A DNA stretch of 64,000 bases from JBCBGF01 sp038526915 (GTDB lineage Bacteria > Pseudomonadota > Alphaproteobacteria > Rhodobacterales > Rhodobacteraceae), in NCBI GenBank assembly GCA_038526915.1, contig JBCBGF010000001.1, forward strand, positions 434,001 through 498,000, read 5' to 3'. The notes below the pieces were generated by a model that was given only the letters and a program-made list of their open reading frames with translations, had not been told where the DNA came from and did not search any database. Within the stretch, counting starts at the first letter, position 1; every line of letters starts with the position of its first letter. Position numbers and translations under genes: made by a program. Of this stretch, positions 17,219 through 26,380 are shown piece after piece.

Positions 17219-18286
17219 TCACGGGCCCGGGCGGATCCTCCGCCCTGTGTCTGGATCAAAAAAGTGCGCCTGATTGGCGTCGATGGCCAGTCGGACGTTT
17301 TGTCCCGGGGCCAGCACAGTGTCAGGCGGCAACCGGCCCCACACCGGCCCAGCGCCCTCAGCCGCAAACTCGGCGATGATCTCCTGTCCGAGCGGTTCGA
17401 GCGTTTCGACACGCGCAGGAAGGCCCTCATCGGTTAGCGAGATTGCTTCGGGTCGGAAGCCGATCATCACAGATCGACCCGCAGTACCCACGAGGGGCGT
17501 CAAGCGTATGCGCGCCCCGCCAGCCAGGTCTGCGCCGTCTTCGGTCAGCACCGCCTCGAACAGGTTCATCGCCGGCGATCCGATAAAGCGCGCGACAAAC
17601 AAGTTGGCCGGGTCGCGGTATATCTCCATCGGTGGGCCCGCCTGCTCGATCCGGCCTTCGTTCATGACGACAACGCGATCCGCCATGGTCATCGCCTCGG
17701 TCTGATCGTGCGTCACGTAGATGGTTGTCGTCGGCATCGTTGCCTGCAACCGCCGCATCTCGGCCCGCATTGATACGCGGAGGCGCGCATCAAGGTTCGA
17801 CAGTGGTTCATCAAAGAGAAACACCTTGGGCCGCCGCACCATCGCGCGTCCCATGGCCACCCGCTGGCGCTGCCCACCCGACAGCATCGCCGGGCGCCGG
17901 TTCAAAAGCGGCTCGATCTCCAGCATCTGGGCCACGTCTCGCACGCGCGCCTTCACTTCGCTCCGTGCGATGCCACGGCGGCGCAGGCCAAAGCCGATGT
18001 TCCGTTCCACCGTCATATGCGGATAAAGCGCGTAGTCCTGAAAGACCATCGCCACATCCCGCGCGCCGGGCGATAGGTCGTTCACCCGGTCTCCATCGAT
18101 CAGAATGTCGCCCGAGGTCTCTTCTTCGATCCCTGCGATAAGACGCAGCGTCGTCGATTTCCCGCAGCCCGATGGCCCGAGGATCACAACAAACTCGCGG
18201 TCCCCGACGTCCAAAGTTACCCCGTCGAGCGCGGTTTGCCCACCGGAATACGTCTTGGTCAGGGTGTCGATTGAAACGTGCGCCAT
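17219..18286 (-). CDS. ABC transporter ATPase, MalK/UgpC type (GgtA-like)
   Basis: This 355-aa ATPase has Walker A GPSGCGKS (about residue 37), Q-loop FQDYALYP, signature LSGGQRQR, Walker B VFLFDEPLSNLD and H-loop THDQTEA, followed by a C-terminal TOBE regulatory domain of the MalK type (about residues 240-355). It is the first gene of the four-gene importer operon and is divergent from the flippase-like gene at 18379. Such ATPases often serve more than one importer. Confidence 0.9.
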   Translation of the reverse strand: MAHVSIDTLTKTYSGGQTALDGVTLDVGDREFVVILGPSGCGKSTTLRLIAGIEEETSGDILIDGDRVNDLSPGARDVAMVFQDYALYPHMTVERNIGFGLRRRGIARSEVKARVRDVAQMLEIEPLLNRRPAMLSGGQRQRVAMGRAMVRRPKVFLFDEPLSNLDARLRVSMRAEMRRLQATMPTTTIYVTHDQTEAMTMADRVVVMNEGRIEQAGPPMEIYRDPANLFVARFIGSPAMNLFEAVLTEDGADLAGGARIRLTPLVGTAGRSVMIGFRPEAISLTDEGLPARVETLEPLGQEIIAEFAAEGAGPVWGRLPPDTVLAPGQNVRLAIDANQAHFFDPDTGRRIRPGP

Positions 18287-18378
18287 GGGCCTCCTCCACG
18301 GAACCTAGCGCGCCCGAAGGTGCAGGTCCAATCCCGGCAGTAAGTTGAAAGATCACGGAAAAGGGCGATATCTCCACC

Positions 18379-19368
18379 ATGCCTATCGCTTCTGCCCAAC
18401 CGACAGACACCGCTCCGCGCAAGGGCGTGGCCACGCGTCTGGTACATGTGGCCGTGCCACTTGTCGTGACGGGTTTTGTGTTCTGGTGGGTCGGCGCGCA
18501 AGACGTGCTCGCACGCCTCGCTGCGGCAGATCTGGCTTGGGTGATTGCCGCGCTACTGGCTTGTTCGGCACAGATCGTGCTGTGTGCGCTCAGGTGGCAA
18601 CTGACCGCCGCGCGTCTCGCCGCGCCTCTGTCGACACAGGGCGCAGTGGCCGAGTACTACCTTTCAAGTGTCATCAACACGACGGTTCCCGGCGGGGTCG
18701 TCGGTGACGCCCTGCGCGCGGTCCGCATACGCGGCACCGCAGGCCTTGAACGCGCGGCGCAGTCCGTCGTGATCGAACGGCTTGCCGGACAACTCGCCTT
18801 TGGGGCCACATTGCTCGTCGGTCTGGCCCTGTCGGGACGTCCCCAACTTCAACTCGCAGGCGGGATTGCGATGGGCGGTCTCGCCAGTATCGCTCTGCTC
18901 GTCTGGTTCGGGCGCGGTCTTGGTCTTTCAAATCTGCTGCCGCCTGTCGTCGTCCGCTTTGCAAACGCCATCAGGACGAGCTGGTTCGATCTGCGCGCCG
19001 CCAGCGCCCAAATCGCCCTCAGCCTACTGATCGTTGGTGCAAACCTTGCGGCTTTCGCTTTCGCGGCACGTGCGACCGGGGCCGTCCTTGCCTTTCCTGA
19101 AATGCTCTACGCCGTGCCGCTTATCCTTGCGGCGATGCTGATCCCGTTTTCGGTCGCCGGTTGGGGCTACCGCGAAGGTGCTGCCGCCGCTGTGTTTCCA
19201 ATCATCGGGGCAACCGCGGCAGAGGGGGTCGCCACAAGTGTTCTGTTCGGGACAGTCATCCTGGTCGCTAGTCTGCCGGGGATCGCCGTCTGGTTCTTGC
19301 ACAGGCGCACCAAGGGACGGCAGCGGGTGACCAGACGCCAAACTGACGCCGAGGCGGCGGCGGAGTGA
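18379..19368 (+). CDS. lysylphosphatidylglycerol synthase TM-domain (UPF0104/AglD-like) membrane protein
   Basis: This 329-aa protein has about eight hydrophobic helices and the family hallmark YYLSSVINTTVPGGVVGDALR (near residue 92) plus VVIERLAGQLAF. It corresponds to the membrane flippase half of MprF without the tRNA-dependent synthase half. Such stand-alone domains are thought to move lipid-linked molecules. It sits within the glucosylglycerol locus, on the opposite strand, ahead of an FkbM methyltransferase; a lipid- or polysaccharide-related role is inferred. The ribosome-binding site before ATG 18379 is weak. Confidence 0.8.
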   Translation: MPIASAQPTDTAPRKGVATRLVHVAVPLVVTGFVFWWVGAQDVLARLAAADLAWVIAALLACSAQIVLCALRWQLTAARLAAPLSTQGAVAEYYLSSVINTTVPGGVVGDALRAVRIRGTAGLERAAQSVVIERLAGQLAFGATLLVGLALSGRPQLQLAGGIAMGGLASIALLVWFGRGLGLSNLLPPVVVRFANAIRTSWFDLRAASAQIALSLLIVGANLAAFAFAARATGAVLAFPEMLYAVPLILAAMLIPFSVAGWGYREGAAAAVFPIIGATAAEGVATSVLFGTVILVASLPGIAVWFLHRRTKGRQRVTRRQTDAEAAAE

Positions 19369-19432
19369 TCGGCCAAACAACACGTGAGCGCGGCCTGCCT
19401 GCCACACGCCGTGTCCCATTGGAACCAAGCGC

Positions 19433-20173
19433 ATGCGCCGACTAGGGGGGCTCGCGCGGTCACTGGCGATCTACTATCGGCCGGCGAGCATGCTGCGGTG
19501 GCGGCGTTTCTACAAACACCTCCTTGCCCCCGGCGAGTTGGTGTTTGACGTGGGCGCCCATGTCGGGACAAGAGCGCGCGCGATGCGCCGCGCCGGTGCA
19601 CGCGTCGTCGCGCTGGAGCCGCAAGCTCTGTTCGCCCAGTTCCTGAAACGGACCATGCCCGCCGATATCATCGTGCTGGACCTGGCCGTGGGACGCATCC
19701 GCTCAGACGCGACGCTGGCCGTCTCATCGCATCACCCAACCGTATCGACCCTAAATACCGAATTCGTGTCCGAGGCCAAATCGGCGGCTGGATTTGACCA
19801 TGTCAAATGGGACGGCGCGCAACGGGTGGCGGTCGTCACACTTGATGACTTGATCGACCGGTTCGGTCCGCCCCGATATGTGAAGATCGATGTCGAAGGG
19901 TCTGAGGCGGACGTCTTGGCCGGGCTCTCTCACCCCGTTCCGCTGATCTCAGCTGAGTATCTGCCGGCTTTCCCATTGCTGGCTGTCGATCTGATCGAAC
20001 AGCTCGCCGCAATGGGCAACGACCGCTTCAACGTCGTGCAGGGCGAAAGCGGGCGCTTTCTCTGGCCCGATTGGCGAAAGGCGGATGTGGCGCTGGAATG
20101 GCTCAAGTCGCAGTGCGAAGCCGATGTGTCAGGCGACATCTTTGCATGCCGCACTGAAGACGAGCAGCCGTAG
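19433..20173 (+). CDS. FkbM family methyltransferase
   Basis: This 246-aa SAM-dependent methyltransferase has motif I LVFDVGAHVGTRARAM (near residue 36), an acidic strand end RVVALEPQ, and the FkbM hallmark VKIDVEGSEADVLAGL (about residue 145). FkbM enzymes commonly O-methylate sugars or glycolipids. It follows the flippase-like gene by 64 bp and converges with ggpS. A sugar target is suggested by the neighbourhood, but no substrate can be named. Confidence 0.85.
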   Translation: MRRLGGLARSLAIYYRPASMLRWRRFYKHLLAPGELVFDVGAHVGTRARAMRRAGARVVALEPQALFAQFLKRTMPADIIVLDLAVGRIRSDATLAVSSHHPTVSTLNTEFVSEAKSAAGFDHVKWDGAQRVAVVTLDDLIDRFGPPRYVKIDVEGSEADVLAGLSHPVPLISAEYLPAFPLLAVDLIEQLAAMGNDRFNVVQGESGRFLWPDWRKADVALEWLKSQCEADVSGDIFACRTEDEQP

Positions 20174-20195
20174 GAGACGATGACGACCCTCCCCG

Positions 20196-21686
20196 CTACT
20201 CTGCCGCCATGATTGCCGGTTTCGGCGAGATCTCAACCGAGCCTGGACGCCAGTTGCGGACCGAGTTGTTCAGCACCGACGCTCGCAGCCGCTGCATCCG
20301 CCCGCGCCGTTCGTCTTCTTCCATCTCAATCGCCATCAGGACGGTCTGATCCAGCGACCTGTGGGAAAACGGATTTGCAATCACCGCTTCGCCCAACTCG
20401 ACGGCTGCGCCGGCAAATTCCGACAGAACCAGAACGCCGTCCCCATCAACGCGCGAGGCGACAAATTCCTTGCAGACAAGGTTCATCCCGTCGGCCAACG
20501 GCGTGATCCAGGCGATATCCGCCGCGCGGTAGTATGCGACGAGTTCGGCAAACGGGATCGCGCGGGAAATCAGGGCAACCGGCTGCCAGTCAAGCGATCC
20601 GAAACGGCCATTGATGCGGCCTGCCACCTGCTCGATGTCGGTCTGTATCTCTTCATAGGCGGCCATATTGCGATTGGCCGAGACCGACACATGCATCAGC
20701 CGTACCTTTCCCATCAGGTCGGGACGGCTTTCCAGGATGCGCTCAAAACTCTCCAACTGCTCGACGCCACCCTTGGTGTAATCCGTGCGCCCGACCGACA
20801 GGATAAGCTTATTGTCCCCCATTTCGCGGCGGATCTCTGCCGCGCGGTGTTCGGTCTCGGGGTCTTCGGCGCGCTCTGTGATGAAATCCACATCCACACC
20901 CACAGGCGTCACGCTGACATTTACGTCAAAGTCTTCATACGTGATCGATGTCGGCACCCACCGTTCCGTCAACGCCGTGCCTTCGGATATCCAGGCATCC
21001 GGCACGCGAGTCCTGTCGTTGACTTCAACGTCAAACAAGCTGCGGGCAACTGACACGAAATTCGCCGCATAGCGCGGGATATGGAACCCGACGTCATCGC
21101 AGCTCAGCAAGCTCTGGATGATCTCGCGCCGCCACGGAAGTACGTTGAAGATGTCCGCCGACGGGAACGGCGTGTGGTGGAAAAACGCGATGCGGACATC
21201 GGGGCGCATGGTCCTCAGATACCCGGGCACAAGCCACAGGTTATAGTCGTGGATCCACACCACCGCGTTTTCGGAGGCCTCTGCTGCCGCGGCCTCGGCA
21301 AAGCGCTGGTTCACATCGCGGAAGTTTTTCCAATCCACCGGGTCGTAATTGTAGCGCTCTTTGAAGGCATGAAGGATCGGCCAGAACGCTTCTTTCGATG
21401 TCACATGATAGAACTCGCGCACCTGATCTTCGGACAAAGGCAGGCGCGAGACGGAGTATTTCCCGTAGGCATCGTCGATCTCGACCTTCTGCTCAAAATC
21501 CGGGTTGGCGGGATCGTCGGCCAGCTTCCAGGCCACCCACGCTCCATGTTGAACTTGCCCAAAGAAGCTTTTCAGCGTCGGCACAATGCCGTTCGGGCTG
21601 GAGTTCTCGCGGAAAACAATGCGCCCGTTTTCCTCGACCTCTTCATAGGGCTGGCGGTGGTAGACGATGACCAGATCTGATGCCAT
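20196..21686 (-). CDS. ggpS: glucosylglycerol-phosphate synthase
   Basis: This 496-aa GT20 glycosyltransferase condenses NDP-glucose with glycerol-3-phosphate to make glucosylglycerol-phosphate, the first step to the osmolyte glucosylglycerol. The N-terminus (LVIVYHRQPYEEV, then NSSPNGIVPTLKSFF) resembles cyanobacterial GgpS rather than trehalose-6-phosphate synthase OtsA. Family motifs VWIHDYNLWLVP, FFHHTPFPS, SVGRTDYTKG and TPLADGMNLVCKEFVA are all present. Length matches the roughly 500 aa of Synechocystis GgpS. Genes for the phosphatase and for glycerol-3-phosphate formation lie just upstream in the same operon, which supports GgpS over OtsA. Confidence 0.9.
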   Translation of the reverse strand: MASDLVIVYHRQPYEEVEENGRIVFRENSSPNGIVPTLKSFFGQVQHGAWVAWKLADDPANPDFEQKVEIDDAYGKYSVSRLPLSEDQVREFYHVTSKEAFWPILHAFKERYNYDPVDWKNFRDVNQRFAEAAAAEASENAVVWIHDYNLWLVPGYLRTMRPDVRIAFFHHTPFPSADIFNVLPWRREIIQSLLSCDDVGFHIPRYAANFVSVARSLFDVEVNDRTRVPDAWISEGTALTERWVPTSITYEDFDVNVSVTPVGVDVDFITERAEDPETEHRAAEIRREMGDNKLILSVGRTDYTKGGVEQLESFERILESRPDLMGKVRLMHVSVSANRNMAAYEEIQTDIEQVAGRINGRFGSLDWQPVALISRAIPFAELVAYYRAADIAWITPLADGMNLVCKEFVASRVDGDGVLVLSEFAGAAVELGEAVIANPFSHRSLDQTVLMAIEMEEDERRGRMQRLRASVLNNSVRNWRPGSVEISPKPAIMAAE

Positions 21687-21700
21687 GGGGGGTGGCCTCC

Positions 21701-22477
21701 TTAATGTGTCGGGAACAGTTCGAAATGCAAAATGGCTTTGGCGATGCCCGAGACGCCGACCTCAGTTGCGGCATAGACGTGATCCATTGACGCCACCTTT
21801 TCGATCAGGGCGTCTTCGGATCCACCGACGGCAACGGCAGGCAGACCCAGCGCCAACATCGACAGGTCGTTCAGCGTATCACCCGCAACCAGCGTGCGGC
21901 GGTGATCAATGCTCAGATGCGCTAGCAGTCTCAGAAGGCTCGGCCCCTTGCTGACACCCTTGGGCAGGACGTCAAAAAACCGGTTGTCAGAAATCAGCGC
22001 ATCCAGCCCGAGATCAGCGATGATATCGAGGGCGGTGCGATCGAACTTGGCGGGGTCCAGATCATAGCTGACGCGATACCGAAACCCGGTGGATTGCAGC
22101 GACAGCCCGTCGATTTGCGACAGCGCCGCCTGGACGGCAGCACCATTTGTGCCCCAAACGTCCGCAATGTCTGCTTCAAGGGCTTCGATAGGTGCCAGAA
22201 TGTGGTCCGGCCCCATCTCGGCAATCGTCGTGCCCACGTCACCAATCACGTAATCGGGTTTCGGCACACCCCGACGAAGGGTCAGATCGCTGACAAAGCC
22301 CGGATCCCGCCCGGTGACAAAGATCAGACCGACCCGATCACGATTGCCCTCGATCCAGTTGTAAAAGCGCGCACGCTCTTCGTCGCTGCCGCCCAGGAAC
22401 GTACCATCAAGATCGGTCGCGAGGACCATGTCCTTTTCGGCAATACTCTGTGTTGCGAAGGTTTCGTGGCGGGTCAT
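21701..22477 (-). CDS. HAD phosphatase, likely glucosylglycerol-phosphate phosphatase
   Basis: This 258-aa HAD hydrolase of the sucrose-phosphate-phosphatase type has motif I LATDLDGTFLGG, motif II VTGRDP, a Lys in VSKGPSLL and motif IV GDTLNDLSML. It overlaps gpsA by ATGA (22474-22477) and precedes ggpS by 14 bp. Removing phosphate from glucosylglycerol-phosphate is the expected role. It is not the classical cyanobacterial GgpP by sequence that I recognise, so the role rests on operon position. Confidence 0.8.
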   Translation of the reverse strand: MTRHETFATQSIAEKDMVLATDLDGTFLGGSDEERARFYNWIEGNRDRVGLIFVTGRDPGFVSDLTLRRGVPKPDYVIGDVGTTIAEMGPDHILAPIEALEADIADVWGTNGAAVQAALSQIDGLSLQSTGFRYRVSYDLDPAKFDRTALDIIADLGLDALISDNRFFDVLPKGVSKGPSLLRLLAHLSIDHRRTLVAGDTLNDLSMLALGLPAVAVGGSEDALIEKVASMDHVYAATEVGVSGIAKAILHFELFPTH

Positions 22478-23616
22478 GAGATCCTTTCTGCAAGTGTTGC
22501 TATCGCTTGGTCCGTCGCGGGGTGAGACAAAGATAGGTCCATCGTGCGCGGTTCCGCTTCGATGGGGCGGGCCCAAAGGGCGGCGAAGGCCGTGCCAAGA
22601 TCCGCGCCATCATGCAGGATCGCACGAACCGTCTCGCAAATCGGCATGGCAACGCCGACGCTTTGCGCGAGATCCGTTACCGACTTGGCGTTAAACTCTC
22701 CCTCGACGACAACCGGCTTGCCGTCAAAGCATTCGGCGCGCGGGATCCCTTGCCCTAGCTGCTGGCCGAGGGACATATTTCGTGAGGTGGGGCTGGAACA
22801 GGTCAGCGATAGATCCCCGATGCCCGACAGGCCGGTTACGGTCTCTCGCCGGCCACCCAACGCCTCTGCCAGGGCCTTCATCTCATCGACGCCCCGCGTG
22901 ATCAAAGCGGCACGGGTGTTTTCGGCAAATCCCGCGCCCGTCATCATCCCGCAGGCAATCGCAATGACATTCTTCACAGCCCCGCCAATTTCCACGCCGA
23001 CCAGATCATCCGAGACATAGGCCCGGAAGCTTTCGGTGGTTAGCGAGACGGCAAGACGTGCGGCGGGGCTTTCATTCGGTCTCAGCCGGTCCGCATGCGC
23101 AAACGGAAACGCCACAGTGGCCGCAGTGGGATGACCCAGCGCCGTCTCGCGCGCAAAGGTTGGGCCCGAGACGCAGCCAACGGGGTTATCCGACAGTTCT
23201 TCCTTAGCCACCTGGGCCATCAACAAACCAGTTTCGGCTTCGATACCTTTGGCACAGACTGCCACGGGCGTGCGGGGTGCCAGGTATTGGGCGGCTTGAC
23301 GGGCCACCGACCGGACGCTGCGCGACGGCACCACAATCAATACCGCCTCGGCGCCGTGAAGCGCGACCTCCATGTCACCCACCGCCGTCAGGGATTTTGG
23401 CAGAGCGACCCCTGGCAGATACGCCTGCAGGGTGTGTGTCGTGTTAATCTCATGGATGGCAGTCTCCGATCGTCCCCACACCCGCGTGGTCACGCCGGCA
23501 CGCGCGAGTGTGGCGGCCAAGGCCGTGCCCCAAGACCCCGCACCGAGAACGGCGACTTGAGTGTATTTTGCGGCGTGCGACGGTAACGGGTCGCCGGAAA
23601 TCGGCTGAAGCTGCAT
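22474..23616 (-). CDS. gpsA: NAD(P)-dependent glycerol-3-phosphate dehydrogenase
   Basis: This 380-aa enzyme reduces dihydroxyacetone phosphate to sn-glycerol-3-phosphate. The Rossmann motif is VLGAGSWGTALAATLARAG (about residue 23); the conserved catalytic Lys is in IGGAVKNVIAIACGM; NTRAALITRG and GDLSLTCSSPTSRN follow. A GAGG lies five bases before the ATG. As the first gene of the gpsA-phosphatase-ggpS operon it supplies the acceptor for GgpS. Probably a second, osmolyte-dedicated copy beside a housekeeping gpsA elsewhere (inference). Confidence 0.9.
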   Translation of the reverse strand: MQLQPISGDPLPSHAAKYTQVAVLGAGSWGTALAATLARAGVTTRVWGRSETAIHEINTTHTLQAYLPGVALPKSLTAVGDMEVALHGAEAVLIVVPSRSVRSVARQAAQYLAPRTPVAVCAKGIEAETGLLMAQVAKEELSDNPVGCVSGPTFARETALGHPTAATVAFPFAHADRLRPNESPAARLAVSLTTESFRAYVSDDLVGVEIGGAVKNVIAIACGMMTGAGFAENTRAALITRGVDEMKALAEALGGRRETVTGLSGIGDLSLTCSSPTSRNMSLGQQLGQGIPRAECFDGKPVVVEGEFNAKSVTDLAQSVGVAMPICETVRAILHDGADLGTAFAALWARPIEAEPRTMDLSLSHPATDQAIATLAERIS

Positions 23617-23934
23617 CAGAACCTCATTGGGGGTGGGCTGATCGGAAGCACTCTGAGTGTGGGTCGCGGTGATGTCGCTTACAGAACAGTCATGTCGCTA
23701 AAGATGCATCCGATCTCGCCATCGTCAATGCCGCAGGTGCAAAAACGCGGCCGCTGAGACTCATCGGCCCGTACAGATCCACCTAAAAACAGCCTATTTG
23801 AATAAAAAATTTGCTCAATGCTGTGGAATTAGGCGAAGAATTAGCTGTTTGCGACAATTCACGTGTCGTTTTTTGACATCCCACCCGTTCTCTATACGCT
23901 CTGCGCTGCAGCAATGCGGACAAAGGAGCATTTG
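23617..23934. promoter_or_regulatory. 318-bp divergent intergenic region with candidate galU promoter
   Basis: No gene is visible between gpsA and galU. The right half is AT-rich. A perfect TTGACA at 23874-23879 is followed 16 bases later by TACGCT, a plausible but imperfect promoter for galU. Osmotic control of gpsA-ggpS would have to act here, but I see no clear operator. Confidence 0.35.
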
Positions 23935-24825
23935 ATGTCTAGACACGTGCGTACAGCGATTTTTCCCGTCGCAGGCATGGGAACACGTTTTCTCCCGGCG
24001 ACCAAGGCCACGCCGAAAGAGCTTTTGCCGGTCATCGACACGCCCCTGATCCAATACGCGATAGATGAGGCGCAAGCGGCCGGGATCGAGCGAATGATCT
24101 TTGTGAGCCACCCCTCCAAATCCGCAATTGAGCGGCACGTCATGGATGACGCCAAACTGCGCGCTGAGTTGAAAGCGCGCGGCAAGCCGAGACTGGCAAA
24201 CGCATTGCAGGAAGCATCTCTCTGCCCCAAGCAGGACGACGTGGTGTTCACCATGCAGGAGACACCGCTGGGTCTTGGCCATGCCGTCCTCTGCGCCCGC
24301 GATCACGCCCTTCCCGGACCCGTCGCAGTGCTGTTGCCCGATGATCTTATTCTGGGCACTGCGTGCCTAAAGGAGATGGTAGACGCCTATAACACCGCAG
24401 AAGCCGGCCACCTCGTCGCCTCGATGACGGTGGAGGCCAGCGAAACATCCAAGTACGGGATTCTGTCGGTAACAGATGCCAAACGCCGCATGCTCATCGC
24501 GGACGGTATGGTCGAAAAACCAGCCCCTGCAGAGGCGCCATCCTGCGAAGCGGTGGTCGGGCGGTACGTGTTGGACGAGACCATTTTCGAAGATCTCGCT
24601 ACGCAGACCCCCGGCGCTGGGGGCGAGATACAGCTCACCGATGCCATCGCCGCCGGTGTCGGGCGCGTAGGACTGGCCGGCTATCGCTTTTCGGGAACGC
24701 GCTTCGATTGCGGCTCCAAAGCCGGCATGCTGCGGGCAACGCTACACCTCGCAGCGCAGGACCCAGAGCTTGCCGACGTCATCGCGGAAGCTGGAACTGG
24801 CAGTCGACAGCGGCTTGTCGCGTAG
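23935..24825 (+). CDS. galU: UTP-glucose-1-phosphate uridylyltransferase
   Basis: This 296-aa enzyme makes UDP-glucose. The N-terminus has FPVAGMGTRFLPATKATPKELLPV (nucleotide-binding loop with the conserved Lys), followed by VSHPSKSAIERH, LPDDLIL and GGEIQLTDAI, all standard GalU motifs. Start at ATG 23935, with AAAGGAG eight bases before it. UDP-glucose feeds OpgH and possibly GgpS, whose genes are nearby. It is the last chromosomal-type gene before the integrated elements. Confidence 0.95.
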   Translation: MSRHVRTAIFPVAGMGTRFLPATKATPKELLPVIDTPLIQYAIDEAQAAGIERMIFVSHPSKSAIERHVMDDAKLRAELKARGKPRLANALQEASLCPKQDDVVFTMQETPLGLGHAVLCARDHALPGPVAVLLPDDLILGTACLKEMVDAYNTAEAGHLVASMTVEASETSKYGILSVTDAKRRMLIADGMVEKPAPAEAPSCEAVVGRYVLDETIFEDLATQTPGAGGEIQLTDAIAAGVGRVGLAGYRFSGTRFDCGSKAGMLRATLHLAAQDPELADVIAEAGTGSRQRLVA

Positions 24826-24889
24826 CGCCGCTGGATAGGCCATCCGGTCCTGTCCTGTATCAGCGCTTTTCGCTAGTACCCGTGTTGTG

Positions 24890-24936
24890 AGTGGTGAGCC
24901 GTGCAGGATTCGAACCTGCGACCCACTGATTAAAAG
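24890..24936 (-). repeat. tRNA-Lys(UUU) 3'-end fragment, left attachment site of element 1
   Basis: Read on the minus strand this is the anticodon loop (CTTTTAA), the 3' anticodon strand, variable loop, T-arm with GGTTCGAATCC, acceptor 3' strand, and an encoded CCA of a tRNA-Lys. The D-arm half is absent: bases to the right do not continue the tRNA. An identical 47-base copy lies at 51311-51357. This is the classic product of tyrosine-integrase insertion into a tRNA 3' end, with the intact gene displaced to the far right, outside the window. Confidence 0.85.
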
Positions 24937-25113
24937 ACAACAGGTCATCAATCCTCATATACTTTCTGATTGTGTCCGACAGTGACCGCTCATGTCCGTT
25001 GAAAGTCGAATTAATGTATGTTTTTGTTACCAAAACGCGCGCGATAAGAGAGAGAAACCTGCCGGAAGCCGTTCGCTGTATTCCGCTGAAGTTCGCCATT
25101 ACACAGTCTTTCT

Positions 25114-25136
25114 GTGCGGCCCATATGCGGCCCAAG
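25114..25136. promoter_or_regulatory. tandem 9-bp units, candidate integrase arm site (left)
   Basis: TGCGGCCCA occurs twice with an 11-bp period, just before the integrase gene. A near-identical pair lies at 51235-51258 just inside the other end of element 1. The position next to both attachment sites fits arm-type binding sites of the integrase. No biochemical proof. Confidence 0.5.
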
Positions 25137-25150
25137 TCGAGGCAAAAGCT

Positions 25151-26380
25151 TTGAAGAAAAACCTTACGGACAAACTTCTGAAGTCCATCCAACCGCCATC
25201 CGCCGGACGAGTAGTGGTGACCGACACGGTGCGACCAGGACTTCGGTTTCGTGTTACATCGTCGGGGAAGAAGAGCTTTCTTTTTGAGAAGAAGGTAAAG
25301 GGGGGGCGCCGACTTGCCGAGACACTCGGTAGCTATCCCGAGCTGTCATTGACTGAGGCCCGCGGCAGAGCATTGAGAATTGAGGTCGAGGCACAAGCTG
25401 GGATTGACCGAAGAAAGTTGGTTGAGGAAGAACGCGCTACTCGCGCGGCCGATGAGGCACAAGCAAGGCGCGTGGGTGAACTGCTAAATTTGTACGTTGA
25501 GCAACACATCAGGCCCAACCTCAAGGCCGGAAGGTCCAGGGAAGAGCGAGAGCGTCAGCTCCGTTCGAGTCTCATGCATATCTTGGACAAGAGGATAGGC
25601 GATCTTTCTCGGGCAGACCTGCAGGCAATTGTCGACGCTAAGGCTGCGGAAGGCAAAATCCCGATGGCGAATCGCCTGCGTGCGGCGCTCTGTGCGTTCA
25701 CCGGATGGTGCTGGCAACGCGACTATGTCGATCTTGATCCTGGTGCGAAAGTACAAAAAGGGGGGAAGGAAAAACCCAGAACGCGCGCTCCGAGTATAGA
25801 GGAAACGACTGAAATCTGGCACGCAACGTTTTCAATGGGAGCGCTGTGGGGACCGCTTTTTCGTCTGATAATCCTAACTGGGCAACGCAGAAATGAAATC
25901 GCGAGAATGCGATGGGCTTGGCTGAACGAAACGGGACAGCGCATTGAAATCCCGGACAGCAAAAACAACCGCCCCCATATCGTGCATCTCGCCGAACCGG
26001 CTCTATTAGAACTAGCGAGCATTCGCGAGTACCAAGCCGACAAGGGGATCAAATCGGCTTTCGTTTTCACAACAACTGGCGCAACTCCCGTTGATGGTAC
26101 TTCAAAAGCATTGCGTAGGATGCGTGACCGGATTGACGCGTCCCGTAGTGCTTTGGGGCAAGATCCGCTTGAGCACTTCACGCTTCACGATATTCGGAGG
26201 TCTATGGCTACTGCCCTTGCAGGCGCAGGCTTCTCTGAAGGTGTTGTTGACCGCATCCAGAACCATGTTGCGAGCGGGTCACGGCCAAGCCAAGTGAGCG
26301 CAGTCTATCAATTGAACGAAATGCTGGATGCGCGTGCACGCGCATTAGATTACTGGGCGACTTTGATCGCCTGCGGGTAG
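25151..26380 (+). CDS. P4-type tyrosine integrase of element 1
   Basis: This is a 409-aa site-specific recombinase. The N-terminal DUF4102-like arm domain (LTDKLLKS, PGLRFRVTSSGKKSF, LGSYPELSLTEAR) is followed by a SAM-like core-binding domain and the catalytic domain: Arg in GQRRNEIARMRW, HxxR in LHDIRRSM, then H in RIQNHVASG and the Tyr nucleophile in SAVYQLNEM. I chose TTG 25151 (GAGG eight bases upstream; start of family homology) over in-frame codons at 24992, which would read through the candidate arm site. It lies 215 bp from the tRNA-Lys fragment it presumably recognises. GC content is visibly lower than in galU. Confidence 0.9.
   Translation: MKKNLTDKLLKSIQPPSAGRVVVTDTVRPGLRFRVTSSGKKSFLFEKKVKGGRRLAETLGSYPELSLTEARGRALRIEVEAQAGIDRRKLVEEERATRAADEAQARRVGELLNLYVEQHIRPNLKAGRSREERERQLRSSLMHILDKRIGDLSRADLQAIVDAKAAEGKIPMANRLRAALCAFTGWCWQRDYVDLDPGAKVQKGGKEKPRTRAPSIEETTEIWHATFSMGALWGPLFRLIILTGQRRNEIARMRWAWLNETGQRIEIPDSKNNRPHIVHLAEPALLELASIREYQADKGIKSAFVFTTTGATPVDGTSKALRRMRDRIDASRSALGQDPLEHFTLHDIRRSMATALAGAGFSEGVVDRIQNHVASGSRPSQVSAVYQLNEMLDARARALDYWATLIACG

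Noticed and set aside
20196..21686. Trehalose-6-phosphate synthase (OtsA)
   Set aside because: The N-terminal NSSPNGIVPTLKSFF segment and the operon with gpsA fit GgpS better.
24890..24936. Complete tRNA-Lys gene
   Set aside because: Only the half from the anticodon loop to CCA is present; the D-arm and 5' acceptor strand are missing at both copies.
24742..24951. Small ORF running across the tRNA-Lys fragment
   Set aside because: It overlaps tRNA sequence and galU and shows no protein-like features.
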